Assembly: GCF_011022235.1 (NCBI RefSeq)
Contig: NZ_JAAIYP010000039.1
Location: forward strand, 124,001 to 188,000
Source: Magnetospirillum aberrantis SpK
GTDB lineage: Bacteria > Pseudomonadota > Alphaproteobacteria > Rhodospirillales > Magnetospirillaceae
Length of the DNA stretch: 64,000 nt
Direction of reading: 5' to 3'
Shown: positions 1-10,569 of the stretch, piece after piece
Layout: each line of letters opens with the position of its first letter
Numbering within the stretch: the stretch's first letter is position 1
Program-made: the position numbers and the translations under genes
Notes under the pieces: generated by a model
Told to the model about the DNA's origin: nothing
Databases searched by the model: none
The model's input: the letters and a program-made list of their open reading frames with translations, nothing else

Positions 1-129
1 CAACCGTGTAGCTGTTCATCGTTCGCTGGCTAGGTGTGAAGTCTCAGAAGGTTGCCCATTCGGTGTGCCCCGAGGAAGCTGGGATTTCGTCCATGTCCGT
101 ACTGAACCGCTCCTGGCGCTGTCACGTTC

Positions 130-858
130 CTAACGGATCTCGCGGCGAAAGTGGAAGGCCGAGGCCGGAGCGCGGACACGCCGCCATTCCAGCGGCTGAC
201 GGTCGTAACCACGGGTCAGACGGTCGATCACCACCACCGGCTGGCCGGTGGCGACACCGGCCAGGGTGGCATGTTCGGCCCCGATGGCCTCGGCCGTCAG
301 GCTTTCCTCGGCGGTGGCCACCAACTGACCACACAAGCGCTCGAAGGCGGGGTAAAGGTCATGGCCGATCGAGGCCAGTTCGACCGTCAGCAACGGCGCG
401 AACCGTGCCTTGGGCAGCCAGATTTCCTCGCCGCGCAACACCCGGCGTTCCACCAGTTTTTGTCGGACAAGACGGATGCAATCGGTTCCGACCGGCAATT
501 CCAGACGCTCGGCCACCTCGGGCGACGCCTTCAGGGATGCGCGTTCGAGAATCCGGCTGATCAACACCGGCTTGGCCCCCGGCTCCAATTCGGGAATGCG
601 CAGACAACGCAACAAGGACTGGTCGAAGGCCGGACGGCGGACAAAGGTTCCGCGTCCATGAACCCGCGTCACCAGACCTTCGCCCACCAGCACGTCGATG
701 GCATGGCGCACCGTCCCCACCGCCACCCCATGGATCGAAGCCAGTTCCGCCTCGGACGGGATGGTCTGTCCCGGCGCCCAACGCTGGGCGGCGATATCGG
801 CGGCAATCAGGTCACGCAGCCGCTGATAGCGCGGCAAACGGTCGTCGACGATGGACAT
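130..858 (-). CDS. GntR-family transcriptional regulator with UTRA domain (HutC subfamily)
   Basis: A likely DNA-binding repressor that responds to a small ligand. From the chosen ATG the first ~70 residues form a GntR winged helix, including the PSEAELA segment and the GTVRHAIDVL recognition helix, followed by VHGRGTFV, the usual end of this domain. Residues ~90-240 fit a UTRA ligand-binding domain. About 242 residues is normal for HutC-type regulators. An ATG seven codons upstream (at 879) is also possible; the inner one places the winged helix at the normal distance. The ligand is not evident. The nearest gene, an SGNH hydrolase, is divergent and could be a target, which is inference. Confidence 0.88.
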   Translation of the reverse strand: MSIVDDRLPRYQRLRDLIAADIAAQRWAPGQTIPSEAELASIHGVAVGTVRHAIDVLVGEGLVTRVHGRGTFVRRPAFDQSLLRCLRIPELEPGAKPVLISRILERASLKASPEVAERLELPVGTDCIRLVRQKLVERRVLRGEEIWLPKARFAPLLTVELASIGHDLYPAFERLCGQLVATAEESLTAEAIGAEHATLAGVATGQPVVVIDRLTRGYDRQPLEWRRVRAPASAFHFRREIR

Positions 859-891
859 CCCCCCGACTCCATCAATCATCTAGAGGAGTGA

Positions 892-920
892 ATGGAACCC
901 CCACAGCCAAGGATTGTCAA
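892..920 (-). promoter_or_regulatory. Possible sigma-70 promoter for the GntR regulator
   Basis: On the minus strand a perfect TTGACA (915-920) lies 17 bases from TTCCAT (892-897). The -35 is consensus, the -10 is poor. It would start transcription just upstream of the regulator. Confidence 0.3.
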
Positions 921-984
921 GATTTCGACGCACAACGCCAACCCGCGCCGAGAACAATGCGGATTGCGCTCGAACAGATCCGCA

Positions 985-1029
985 ACGGGGGGTTCCTTGA
1001 CCGGCTCAACGTTCTGGCCCACCATCCCC
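985..1029 (+). repeat. Imperfect 45-bp direct repeat, copy 1 (upstream of SGNH gene)
   Basis: Matches 2302-2346 at 36 of 45 positions without gaps; five of the nine differences are transitions. Shared blocks are a run of five G followed by TTCCTTGAC, and CTGG(C/T)CCACCATCCCC. It lies in the gap between the GntR regulator and the SGNH gene. It is preceded by a hairpin-capable stretch, with GCGGAT (about 960-965) pairing with ATCCGC (about 978-983). Confidence 0.7.
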
Positions 1030-1079
1030 GCGCGTGCCATCGCGAGGGACAACCTCAAGAAAAGGCTGGCGGCGGAACG

Positions 1080-2261
1080 ATGACGAGGAGCGACTTGCGG
1101 ATGAAGCGATTGGGTAACTTAGGCAAGGTCTACGCCACCACGGCAGTTATCGTGATGAACATCGCCCTGTTGCTGTTGGGCTGTGCGTTCGCATTGGAAT
1201 GGGTTTTGGACCTTCGCCACGGCTCCGGCACCGCTGTCACGCCATCCGTAAGCCTGGACATGGCATCTTATCGCGACGTGGACGCCACCACGGCACAAGC
1301 CATCGCCGCCGAATTGGACGTTTACGCCAGCAGCCAGCCCTTCGGCTTCAATCCCTGGACCACGTTCCAACAGCTTCCGTTCGCCGGCAAGTACATCACC
1401 GTTCAGGACGACCCCGTTCTGACTCACCGCAAGGTGCCCACCCCGGCGGGAAACGGCCCACGCTACGTGGTTTGGGCTTTTGGCGGATCGACCATGTTCG
1501 GCTGGGGCGTGGACGACGCCCACACCCTTCCCGCCAATTTGCAAGACGCGCTCCAGAGCCGGATGCCCGATCGCACGGTGGAAGTGGTCAACTTTGGCCA
1601 ACCCTATTGGTACAGCTCGTCGGAAGTGGCCGCGTTCGTGGCACTCTTACGGGACCGCGCCACGCCCGACGCCGTCGTGTTCCTGGATGGACTGAACGAC
1701 GCCTCGTGGGTCTCCTCCGGCTTCCAGGTACCGGTTTTCGCCGGCCGGGCCGAACAGGCGTGGAACCAGGCCCGAGCCAATGCGAAAAGAGAGCTTCCCT
1801 GGCTGACGGTGAACAGCAGCTTCCCCTTCCTTCGAATCGTGGACTGGCTTCGCTATCGGGGTGCGCTTCCCCCGGTCCCGACTCAGGACCACTATCGCAA
1901 CCCACCCACGGACCAGACCCGCGCCATCGTCGAAACCTACCGCGCCAATCGCGCGCTGGCATCCGACGTGGCAAAAGCGCGGGGCATCAAAAGCTTCTTC
2001 TTCATCCAGCCCGTGCCATGGGCCGGGGAATGGCCCAGCGGCCACGCCAACACCGACTTTCCGTTTGGCGACAAGGTCCAGGCCGTTCGGGCCATCGAAA
2101 CGCTGGTCTCCGAGGCCCAGGCGGGCCGGATCACCGGCTTTCACTCCCTGCATGACGCATTGACGGGGATCGAACGCCCGTTCGTCGACGGCACCCATTA
2201 CAGCGACGCCGCCAACCACCGCCTTGCCCAGGCGATCGCGGACGCAATGGCTGTGCAATAA
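1080..2261 (+). CDS. Membrane-anchored SGNH/GDSL-type hydrolase
   Basis: Probable esterase, lipase or carbohydrate deacetylase/acyltransferase acting outside the cytoplasm. Residues ~16-44 form one hydrophobic N-terminal anchor. The SGNH blocks are visible: GGST at 135-138 (Ser137 as nucleophile), GLND at 204-207 (block III), and DGTHYS near residue 370, which supplies the Asp and His. About 393 residues. Start chosen at ATG 1080, just before the membrane segment; the frame is open back to 888, but that extension reads like non-coding sequence. The gene is flanked by an imperfect direct repeat on each side. Its substrate cannot be read from the sequence. Confidence 0.8.
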   Translation: MTRSDLRMKRLGNLGKVYATTAVIVMNIALLLLGCAFALEWVLDLRHGSGTAVTPSVSLDMASYRDVDATTAQAIAAELDVYASSQPFGFNPWTTFQQLPFAGKYITVQDDPVLTHRKVPTPAGNGPRYVVWAFGGSTMFGWGVDDAHTLPANLQDALQSRMPDRTVEVVNFGQPYWYSSSEVAAFVALLRDRATPDAVVFLDGLNDASWVSSGFQVPVFAGRAEQAWNQARANAKRELPWLTVNSSFPFLRIVDWLRYRGALPPVPTQDHYRNPPTDQTRAIVETYRANRALASDVAKARGIKSFFFIQPVPWAGEWPSGHANTDFPFGDKVQAVRAIETLVSEAQAGRITGFHSLHDALTGIERPFVDGTHYSDAANHRLAQAIADAMAVQ

Positions 2262-2280
2262 TCCGCGGCTCCAGAATGGG

Positions 2281-2311
2281 AAAACCCCCGCCAGTTTCCT
2301 GACGGGGGCTT
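2281..2311 (-). terminator. Rho-independent terminator (glnA side)
   Basis: Stem of about ten pairs (2285-2294 with 2299-2308, one mismatch) and a four-base loop. On the minus strand the stem ends in GGGGG followed by TTTT, so it best serves the glnBA transcript. It may also stop the convergent SGNH transcript, though the plus-strand tail has few T residues. Confidence 0.75.
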
Positions 2312-2346
2312 CCTTGACTGGTCCACCCGGCTGGTCCACCATCCCC
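2302..2346 (+). repeat. Imperfect 45-bp direct repeat, copy 2 (downstream of SGNH gene)
   Basis: Partner of 985-1029, in the same orientation. It begins in the 3' arm of the terminator hairpin and also carries an internal duplication (CTGGTCCACC, preceded by a similar TGGTCCACC). The two copies bracket the SGNH gene, with matching positions 1317 bp apart. Confidence 0.7.
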
Positions 2347-2386
2347 TGGTCGGGGGCGATGGAAGCCGCAGACACCCTGATTCGGA

Positions 2387-3799
2387 TCAGACCGAATAGT
2401 ACATCTGGAATTCGACCGGATGCGGGGTGTGCTCGAACTTGTAGACTTCCTCGAACTTCAGCTCGACATAGGCTTCGATGAAGTCCTTGGAGAACACGTC
2501 GCCCTTGAGCAGGAAGTCATGGTCGGCCTTCAGGGCCTCCAGGGCTTCACGCAGGCTGCCGCACACGGTCGGAACCTGCTTCAACTCTTCCGGGGGAAGG
2601 TCGTACAGGTTCTTGTCCATGGCGTCGCCGGGATGGATCTTGTTGGTGATGCCATCCAGGCCGGCCATCAGCATGGCGGCGAAAGCCAGGTAGGGGTTGG
2701 CACCCGGATCGGGGAAGCGGATCTCGACGCGCTTGGCCTTCGGGCTGGTCGCGTACGGGATACGGCAGGAAGCCGAGCGGTTGCGGGCCGAATAGGCCAG
2801 CAGCACCGGAGCCTCGAAGCCCGGGATCAGACGCTTGTACGAGTTGGTCAGCGGGTTGGTGAAGGCGTTCAGCGCCTTGGCATGCTTGATGATGCCGCCG
2901 ATGTAGTACAGAGCGGTATCCGACAGGTCGGCATAGCCCGAACCGGCGAACAGCGGCTTGCCGTCCTTCCAGATGGACTGGTGCACGTGCATGCCCGAGC
3001 CGTTGTCGCCGCAGATCGGCTTCGGCATGAAGGTCGCGGTCTTGCCGTAGGAGGCCGCCACGTTGTGCACGACGTACTTGTAAATCTGCAAACTGTCGGC
3101 GGCCTTGACCATGGTCTGGAACTTGCAGCCCAGTTCATGCTGCGACGAGGCCACTTCGTGGTGGTGCTTTTCGATGGGCAAGCCCATCTCGCCCATCACG
3201 GTCAGCATCTCGGCGCGCATGTCGACGTGGCCGTCCACCGGCGGAACCGGGAAGTAGCCGCCCTTGACGCCCGGACGGTGGCCCAGGTTGCCTTCCGAGA
3301 AGTCGCGGGCCGAAGCTTCGGCGCCGTCTTCCGACGACAGCTCGTAATAGCCCTTGTTCATGCCGACGGCGAACTTGACGTCGTCGAACACGAAGAATTC
3401 GGCCTCGGGGCCGAAGAAGGCGGTGTCGCCGATGCCCGACTCGATCACGTACTTCTCGGCGCGCTTGGCGACCGAACGCGGATCGCGGTCATAAAGCTGG
3501 CCGGTGGCCGGCTCGACGATGTCGCAGGTGATGATCAACTGAGCCTGAGCGGCGAAGGGGTCCATGACCGCGGTCGAGCAATCGGGCATCAGGATCATGT
3601 CGGACTGATCGATCGACTTCCAGCCGGCGATCGAGGAACCATCGAACATCAGGCCTTCGGTCAGCAGATCTTCGTCAACGGTGGAGACGTGCTGAGCGGT
3701 GTGCTGCCACTTGCCCTTGGGATCGGTGAAGCGGAAATCGACGTACTTAACGTCGTGCTCCTTGATCAAATCGAGGACTTTCTTGACGTCGTCGGCCAT
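2387..3799 (-). CDS. glnA: Glutamine synthetase type I
   Basis: ATP-dependent amidation of glutamate to glutamine, the main ammonium-assimilation step, in the cytoplasm as a dodecamer. About 470 residues, normal for GS type I-beta. Visible landmarks are the FDGSS motif near residue 54, the [13 protein letters not shown] metal and active-site segment, [10 protein letters not shown], and the adenylylation-type loop KNLYDLPP near residue 400, so control by GlnE adenylylation is likely. Start chosen at ATG 3799; a GTG two codons upstream (3805) is less likely. It follows glnB by about 60 bases in one operon behind a sigma-54 promoter. Confidence 0.97.
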   Translation of the reverse strand: MADDVKKVLDLIKEHDVKYVDFRFTDPKGKWQHTAQHVSTVDEDLLTEGLMFDGSSIAGWKSIDQSDMILMPDCSTAVMDPFAAQAQLIITCDIVEPATGQLYDRDPRSVAKRAEKYVIESGIGDTAFFGPEAEFFVFDDVKFAVGMNKGYYELSSEDGAEASARDFSEGNLGHRPGVKGGYFPVPPVDGHVDMRAEMLTVMGEMGLPIEKHHHEVASSQHELGCKFQTMVKAADSLQIYKYVVHNVAASYGKTATFMPKPICGDNGSGMHVHQSIWKDGKPLFAGSGYADLSDTALYYIGGIIKHAKALNAFTNPLTNSYKRLIPGFEAPVLLAYSARNRSASCRIPYATSPKAKRVEIRFPDPGANPYLAFAAMLMAGLDGITNKIHPGDAMDKNLYDLPPEELKQVPTVCGSLREALEALKADHDFLLKGDVFSKDFIEAYVELKFEEVYKFEHTPHPVEFQMYYSV

Positions 3800-3861
3800 G
3801 GTCACAATTCCTGAACAGTTGGATGTGGGAAAAAACGTCGTACTTATGCTCGGCGGGCAAC

Positions 3862-5595
<1,734 letters not shown>

Positions 5596-5614
5596 AAAGC
5601 GCGAAAATAGCCGC

Positions 5615-5643
5615 TTGACGGCGGGGGGGCGCTTTGGGTACAC
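5615..5643 (+). promoter_or_regulatory. Probable promoter of tRNA-His
   Basis: TTGACG (5615-5620) is followed after 18 bases by TACACA (near 5639-5644), with a G-rich spacer. The predicted start lies a few bases before the tRNA at 5659. The -35 is good, the -10 weak. Confidence 0.45.
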
Positions 5644-5658
5644 ATGCGGCCTCCCGGT

Positions 5659-5736
5659 GGCGGGTGTAGCTCAGTTGGTTAGAGCGCCAGGTTGTGGTCC
5701 TGGATGTCGTCGGTTCGAATCCGATCACTCGCCCCA
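5659..5736 (+). tRNA. tRNA-His (anticodon GTG)
   Basis: Full cloverleaf. The acceptor stem has eight pairs (5659-5666 with 5726-5733), including the extra G-1:C73 pair that marks bacterial tRNA-His, and CCA is encoded (5734-5736). The anticodon stem is CCAGG/CCTGG around TTGTGGT, giving anticodon GTG; the T-loop is GGTTCGAATCC. A terminator hairpin follows. Confidence 0.97.
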
Positions 5737-5760
5737 CCCCCCCTTGTTCGTCGCACACAC

Positions 5761-5796
5761 GGCCGCATGCCCCAGGGCACAGCGGCCTTTGTTTTG
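5761..5796 (+). terminator. Rho-independent terminator after tRNA-His
   Basis: GGCCGC (5761-5766) pairs with GCGGCC (5782-5787), with an inner GCCC/GGGC stem, followed by TTTGTTTTG. It ends just before the convergent cobD/cobC-type gene. Confidence 0.8.
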
Positions 5797-5803
5797 TCCG
5801 CGC

Positions 5804-6793
5804 TCACGCCAGGGCCTGGGCCAGCCGCGCCAAAGCAGAATCGTCGGGGGGCAGACCGAAACGCAGACGCCGGGCATCGAAATCGAACGCCCGGACCAAG
5901 ATGCCGGCACGCCCCAGACGGTCGTAGAGTCCGGCCGCGTCGTCATGTTCGGCCAGCCGGAACAGGCTGGTGCCGCCGACCAGACGCAACCCCGCGCCGC
6001 CCAGCACACCATCCAGGTCCGCCGCCGCCCCGGCCAGTCGGGAAATCGTCGCCCGTTCCCAATCGTCGTCGGCCAGCGCCGCCGCCCCAACCGCCAAGGC
6101 GGGTCCCGGCACCGGCCACGGCCCCAATTGCGCCGCCACCGCCGCCAGTACCGCCGCCTCGCCCAGGACGAACCCCAGCCGCAGCCCGGCCAGCCCATAG
6201 AACTTGCCGAACGAACGCAGCACCACCAGACCGGGCGCCAGGAACGGCGCCACCGAAATGTCCGGGGCCATGTCGGCGAAGGCCTCGTCCACCACCAGCA
6301 AGCCGCCGCGCGCGGCCAGCGCCGCCGCGCGCACCCGCAGGAATTCCGGGGCGACCATGCGGCCATCGGGATTGTTGGGGGTGACCACCACCTGGACCGG
6401 AGACTGAGCGTCCTCGAGCCGGGACACGGCACGCACGTCGTGCCCCGCCGCCGCCCAGGCGCGGGCATGTTCGCCATAGGTGGGCGACACCACATCGACC
6501 CGGACAGCGGCGCGGGTGCGCGGCAAGGCCTGGATCAAGGCGCTGGTGCCCGGCCCCGCCAACACCTGGGCCGGGTCGGCGACACCGAAGCGGCGGGCGG
6601 CGGCAACCCGCAAGCCCTCCTCCTCGGCACGGCCCGGCAGGCGGGTCCACGCCTCTTGCGGCAGTGGCGGCACCGGATAGGGCCAGGGATTGATGCCGGT
6701 GGACAGATCCAGCCAGCCGGCTTGAGGGCGCCCCCACCGGCGTTCCGCCGCGACCAGATCGCCGCCGTGGACCGGCAGGGGGCCTAGCGCCAT
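5804..6793 (-). CDS. cobD: Threonine-phosphate decarboxylase (cobalamin biosynthesis aminotransferase-like)
   Basis: PLP enzyme that decarboxylates L-threonine-O-3-phosphate to the aminopropanol phosphate linker of the cobalamin nucleotide loop; called CobC in the alphaproteobacterial nomenclature. 329 residues. Near the N-terminus are HGGDL and DLSTGINPWPYP, a hallmark of this family; VTPNNPDG and the PLP lysine in SFGKFYGLAGLRLGF follow. Start at ATG 6793; an upstream extension in the same frame is unsupported. It overlaps the preceding CoA-transferase gene by 10 bases, so the two are probably cotranscribed. No cobalamin riboswitch was recognised nearby and no other cobalamin gene is present. 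Confidence 0.85.
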   Translation of the reverse strand: MALGPLPVHGGDLVAAERRWGRPQAGWLDLSTGINPWPYPVPPLPQEAWTRLPGRAEEEGLRVAAARRFGVADPAQVLAGPGTSALIQALPRTRAAVRVDVVSPTYGEHARAWAAAGHDVRAVSRLEDAQSPVQVVVTPNNPDGRMVAPEFLRVRAAALAARGGLLVVDEAFADMAPDISVAPFLAPGLVVLRSFGKFYGLAGLRLGFVLGEAAVLAAVAAQLGPWPVPGPALAVGAAALADDDWERATISRLAGAAADLDGVLGGAGLRLVGGTSLFRLAEHDDAAGLYDRLGRAGILVRAFDFDARRLRFGLPPDDSALARLAQALA

Positions 6794-7896
6794 GCCGCCA
6801 ACACCCCTTCGGCGGAATCGCTCTTGAACGGCCGGCGGTGCAACGGTCGGGCCCCATCCAGGAACACCGGCAGCAGCACCTCGACCAAACGGTCGGCATC
6901 TTCGTCGACGCGCACCACCTCGCGGTCCTTCCATTGCGGATGGGCTGGAACCTCATGCGGTTCCAGCACCGGTTCGAAACAACAATCCACCGGGCGCAAC
7001 AGCGCCGTCCACTCGTCGCGTTCCCGCGTCAGGAACAAGGCGTCCAGCTCGGCGATCAACTCGTTCTGCGGCATGGGTTCGGACTGGCGGTGGATCCATT
7101 CCTCGTGCCCGATGGTCCGGCAGAACGCCTCCCAGAACTTGCCTTCCAACGCGCCCAGGGCGACGAAGCGGCCATCGCGGCAACGGTAGATGCGATAGCA
7201 GGCGGCACCGCCGTTGATCAAGCCCGCTTCGCGCCGATCCTCGCCCCAGCGATGGGCGGCGGTCAGGATGCCCGGCATCCAGGCCAGCGCCGCCTCGGAC
7301 AGGCTGACGTCGAGATGGCAGCCCTTGCCGGTGGTGCCGCGCCGCACCAGCGCCGCCAGGATGGCGGTCACCGCCAGCGAGGCACCGGCATGGTCGGCCA
7401 GCGGCGGATAGGTCATGACCGGCCGCTCGGCGATACCGGTGGCCGACAGCCCCCCGGTCAACGCCACATAGGTCAGGTCGTGGCCGGCGGTGGCCCGCCA
7501 CGGCCCGGTCAGGCCATAGCCGGACAACGAACAATGGATCAGCCGGGGATTGATCCGCTCCAGTTCCGCGCGCGAGAAGCCCAGCCGGTCCAACACGCCG
7601 GGGCGATAGGCGTCCACCAGCACGTCGGCCCTTCCCAACAGACGCGCCAACCCGCGGCGCCCGTCCTCGGTCTTGAGGTCCAGCGTCACCACCACCTTGT
7701 TGCGGTTGGCCAGCTTGTACCAGGCGGTCGTGCCATCGGCATCCAGCGGTCCCATGGTCCGCATGGGGTCACCGGCCGGCGGCTCGACCTTGACCACCTC
7801 GGCGCCAAGGTCGGACAGCCATTGGGTGGCGTAGGGACCGGGAATGTACTGGCTGAGGTCGAGGATACGGGTGCCGGCAAGGCATTCGGCGAGCAT
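6784..7896 (-). CDS. CaiB/BaiF family III CoA-transferase (alpha-methylacyl-CoA racemase-like)
   Basis: Moves CoA between organic acids, or racemises 2-methylacyl-CoA. About 370 residues from ATG 7896. It starts MLAECLAGTRILDLSQYIPGP; GAEVVKVEPPAGDPMR and DLKTEDGR are standard for the family, and the ADHAGAS segment carries the expected catalytic aspartate. A GYGLTGPW loop is present. The length and the YPPLADHAG pattern favour the racemase-like branch over formyl-CoA transferase. The gene precedes and overlaps the cobD-type gene; no functional link between them is known to me. Confidence 0.85.
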   Translation of the reverse strand: MLAECLAGTRILDLSQYIPGPYATQWLSDLGAEVVKVEPPAGDPMRTMGPLDADGTTAWYKLANRNKVVVTLDLKTEDGRRGLARLLGRADVLVDAYRPGVLDRLGFSRAELERINPRLIHCSLSGYGLTGPWRATAGHDLTYVALTGGLSATGIAERPVMTYPPLADHAGASLAVTAILAALVRRGTTGKGCHLDVSLSEAALAWMPGILTAAHRWGEDRREAGLINGGAACYRIYRCRDGRFVALGALEGKFWEAFCRTIGHEEWIHRQSEPMPQNELIAELDALFLTRERDEWTALLRPVDCCFEPVLEPHEVPAHPQWKDREVVRVDEDADRLVEVLLPVFLDGARPLHRRPFKSDSAEGVLAAWR

Positions 7897-7997
7897 GGCT
7901 TCCTCCGGGGCACGAATTCTTGGACGCCCAAGGGAAGCAGGCGCCCCGCCGCCGGTCAATGGCAATGCCGCTCAGGGGGCCTGCGTGGGATTGCCGT

Positions 7998-8780
7998 TCA
8001 CTTCTGACTTTCCACCAGATCGCGATAGGCATGCCATGTGGCATGCCCCAAAAGCGGCAACACCACCACCAAGCCCACGAAGAACAGCCCCACCCCCACC
8101 AAGGCGGCGGAACCGGCCAGGAATGCCCACAGCATCATCGGACGGAAATTGCGCCGCACCGTCTCGAGGCTGGTCAGCATGGCGGTCACCGCGTCGCAAT
8201 CGGGGCGATCGACCAGCAACGGCACGGCGATGGCGGTCATGGCGAAGGTCAGCACCGCCATCACCGCGCCGCTTGCCATGCCCACCAACAGGAACGGCAC
8301 GCCCTCGGGCGACAGCACAGCCCCCAAAAGGTGGTCCAGGGTCGGCGGCTGGCTGCCGAAGAACAGCATGAATTCCAGCATGGCCAGACGCACCCAGACC
8401 AACAGCGCGACCACCAGGAACATCCCGACCAGGGCGATCTGGCCGGGATTGCGGCGAACCGCCCCCAGCGCGGCGCCCAGTCCCACCGCCTCGCCGGCAT
8501 CCAGGCGGCGGCTGATCTCGTACAATCCCACCGCCGCCATCGGCCCGACCAGGGCGAAACCAAAGGCCAAGGGCAGGATCAGCCACGCCATGCCCCATTG
8601 CTCCAGTCCCACCAGCATGAGCGTGCCGAGCGCGGCGAACACGGCGCCATAGAAATAGCTGAGCGCCGGTTCGCTGCACATATCCAGCCAGCCGGCGGCC
8701 AGCCAGCGCCAGGGGTGGTCCAGGCTCACCTCGCGCAGCCTGAGCGGCCGCGATTGGTCGGAAACGGAGATGGTGTGCAT
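7998..8780 (-). CDS. DUF2189 integral membrane protein
   Basis: Function unknown. 260 residues with about six hydrophobic segments (roughly residues 43-65, 68-90, 110-135, 160-185, 205-225 and 228-250). The opening LREVSLDHPWRWLAAGWLDM, followed by a YGAVFAALG segment and YEISRRLDAGE, is the pattern of the DUF2189 family of proteobacterial inner-membrane proteins. A clear AAGGAGG ribosome site lies about seven bases before ATG 8780. It stands alone on the minus strand between the CoA-transferase and a small Cys-tailed gene. Confidence 0.8.
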   Translation of the reverse strand: MHTISVSDQSRPLRLREVSLDHPWRWLAAGWLDMCSEPALSYFYGAVFAALGTLMLVGLEQWGMAWLILPLAFGFALVGPMAAVGLYEISRRLDAGEAVGLGAALGAVRRNPGQIALVGMFLVVALLVWVRLAMLEFMLFFGSQPPTLDHLLGAVLSPEGVPFLLVGMASGAVMAVLTFAMTAIAVPLLVDRPDCDAVTAMLTSLETVRRNFRPMMLWAFLAGSAALVGVGLFFVGLVVVLPLLGHATWHAYRDLVESQK

Positions 8781-8846
8781 GGCGCGCCTCCTTGGCCTTC
8801 CATTTTTTTGAAGGTGGGCAGCGACACGCCGTCTGTGAAGGGGGGC

Positions 8847-9119
8847 TTAGTGACCGCAGGAACAGCCGCCGCCGCCACACTCCTCGTCCTCGGCGTCGGG
8901 CTTGTCGCCCTCGCGGAAGATGGCGCCTTGGTAGATACGGACGTTGCGGTCGTCGAACGACACCTGGAGGAAATTGCGGCCTTCGTCGTCGGTCTGCATC
9001 TCCATGCCCAGGCGGCCTTGCTCGATGGCCGTGACGACCTCCATCTCGCTGGTGTCCAGTGCCTTGGCGACGGTACCGACCAAGGCGTTGATCTCGTCAT
9101 ACATCTCGCGGCTTTCCAT
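8847..9119 (-). CDS. Small hypothetical protein with Cys/His-rich C-terminal tail
   Basis: 90 residues, unrecognised. The body (residues 1-70) is acidic and looks folded, with alternating helix and strand: MYDEINALVGTVAKAL, then EVVTAIEQGRLGMEMQ, then FLQVSFDDRNVRIYQG. The last 12 residues, ECGGGGCSCGH, contain three Cys and one His and could bind a metal. It lies 66 bases upstream of the DUF2189 gene on the same strand and may share its transcript. I cannot assign a role. Confidence 0.65.
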   Translation of the reverse strand: MESREMYDEINALVGTVAKALDTSEMEVVTAIEQGRLGMEMQTDDEGRNFLQVSFDDRNVRIYQGAIFREGDKPDAEDEECGGGGCSCGH

Positions 9120-9258
9120 GGCGGCACTCTCGGAAAAAAATTTGGCGAAGGGGATTCGTCCATATAGCCGACAGACGGGACGAAGTCACCTGCCGCGCCG
9201 TAAAGCGTTTATTAAATCCTGCCGCCCGAGACTGGACGGCCACAAGGTGCGGTAAAGA

Positions 9259-10569
9259 ATGGAACCAGGCCCCATGGACGGCGTCGCGGATCTCCGGCTG
9301 GGTGCGGAAATGTACCGCTGGGCCAGCGACCTTTTCCCGATCTGTCGCAGCATCACCGGCACCGGAGTGCGGACCACGCTGGACTACCTGCGGAACCTGT
9401 TGCCCGAGATGACGGTGCACGCGGTTCCCAGCGGCACTCCGGCTTTCGACTGGAGCACGCCCGACGAATGGAACATCGAGGACGCCTGGCTGGAACATGA
9501 AGACGGCGAACGGATCTGTTCATTCACCGATTCCAACCTGCATGTGATGTCCTATTCGGTGCCGGTGGACCGCTGGCTGACGCTCGAAGAACTGCAACCG
9601 CATTTGCATTCTTTCGACCGGCTGCCCGAGGCCATCCCCTACGTCACTTCTTATTACGCCCACAACTGGGGTTTCTGTCTGCCCCACGCCAAACGTGCGG
9701 CGCTGAAACCGGGGCGCTATCACGCGGTCATCCGCAGCCGGCTTGAACCCGGAGAACTGAATTACGGCGAGTTGATCCTGCCGGGACGCGAAAGCCGCGA
9801 GGTCCTGCTCAGCACCTATATCTGCCACCCTTCCATGGCCAACAACGAATTGTCCGGGCCGGTGGTGACCACCGCGCTGGCGCGGTGGCTTGCCGGCCGC
9901 GACCGCCGCTACACCTACCGCATCGTCTTCGCCCCCGAGACCATCGGCTCCATCATCTATCTCAGCCGCAACCTGGAGCGGATGAAAGAGCGCACCATCG
10001 CCGGCTATGTCGTCACCTGCGTCGGCGACGACCGCACCTATTCCTACCTGCCGTCGCGGCTGGGCGGCACATTGGCCGACCGCGTGGCCCAACACGTGCT
10101 GGCACACCACGCCGGCTCCTTCGACCGCTACACCTTCCTGCAACGCGGCAGCGACGAGCGTCAGTATTGCTTTCCCGGCATCAATCTGCCGGTCTGTTTG
10201 GTCATGCGTTCGAAATTCGCCACCTATCCCGAATACCACACATCGGCCGACGACCTTTCGGTCATCTCGCCCGCCGGACTGCAAGGCGGTTTCGACGCGC
10301 TCCGCAAGTGCATCGAGGTCATCGAGGCGAACCGTACATGGCGGGTGACCACCTTGTGCGAACCGCAATTGGGACGGCGCGGTCTTTACCCCAACGTGGC
10401 CCCCAAGGGCGGAGTCCGTCCTCTGAACATGATGCACCTGATCCATTACGCCGACGGAAACCACGACCTGCTGGAGATCGCCGAACGCACCGGGCAATTC
10501 GCCCTGGACCTGGCCGAGTTCGTTCCACGTCTGGCCGAGGCGGGATTGTTGGCCGAGGTTCCCGCATGA
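9259..10569 (+). CDS. DUF4910 (M28-like zinc aminopeptidase fold) protein
   Basis: 436 residues. Proteins of this family occur in polysaccharide and surface-modification clusters and combine a small inserted domain with an M28-type metallopeptidase core. Seen: [19 protein letters not shown] at the start, [15 protein letters not shown] (first metal ligand region), FAPETIGSI, and [13 protein letters not shown] near residue 330 (last ligand region). Whether it cleaves a peptide or hydrolyses an amide on a sugar is unknown. ATG 9259 is used; ATG 9274 is possible. Its stop overlaps the start of the adenylating enzyme by four bases, so the two are translationally coupled. Confidence 0.82.
   Translation: MEPGPMDGVADLRLGAEMYRWASDLFPICRSITGTGVRTTLDYLRNLLPEMTVHAVPSGTPAFDWSTPDEWNIEDAWLEHEDGERICSFTDSNLHVMSYSVPVDRWLTLEELQPHLHSFDRLPEAIPYVTSYYAHNWGFCLPHAKRAALKPGRYHAVIRSRLEPGELNYGELILPGRESREVLLSTYICHPSMANNELSGPVVTTALARWLAGRDRRYTYRIVFAPETIGSIIYLSRNLERMKERTIAGYVVTCVGDDRTYSYLPSRLGGTLADRVAQHVLAHHAGSFDRYTFLQRGSDERQYCFPGINLPVCLVMRSKFATYPEYHTSADDLSVISPAGLQGGFDALRKCIEVIEANRTWRVTTLCEPQLGRRGLYPNVAPKGGVRPLNMMHLIHYADGNHDLLEIAERTGQFALDLAEFVPRLAEAGLLAEVPA

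Noticed and set aside
1-129. Gene or signal at the left end
   Set aside because: Short frames only, no motif; the region downstream of the GntR regulator shows nothing I can support.
888-1079. N-terminal extension of the SGNH hydrolase
   Set aside because: The extension is unlike protein and would bury the membrane anchor; ATG 1080 gives a normal start.
892-1083. 63-codon frame with an AGAGGAG-like site, ending in an ATGA overlap with the SGNH gene
   Set aside because: Arg/Ser/Pro-rich composition, runs through repeat copy 1 and shows no protein-like pattern. A leader peptide cannot be excluded but is not supported.
2420-3814. 464-codon plus-strand frame antisense to glnA
   Set aside because: Codon-position artefact of high GC; glnA on the other strand is unambiguous.
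5615-6787. Plus-strand frame running through tRNA-His and antisense to the cobD-type gene
   Set aside because: It reads through a functional tRNA and its terminator and has no family motif.
5737-7896. Cobalamin riboswitch near the cobD-type gene
   Set aside because: No B12-box or conserved long fold is visible upstream of the CoA-transferase gene, and there is no free gap before the cobD-type gene.
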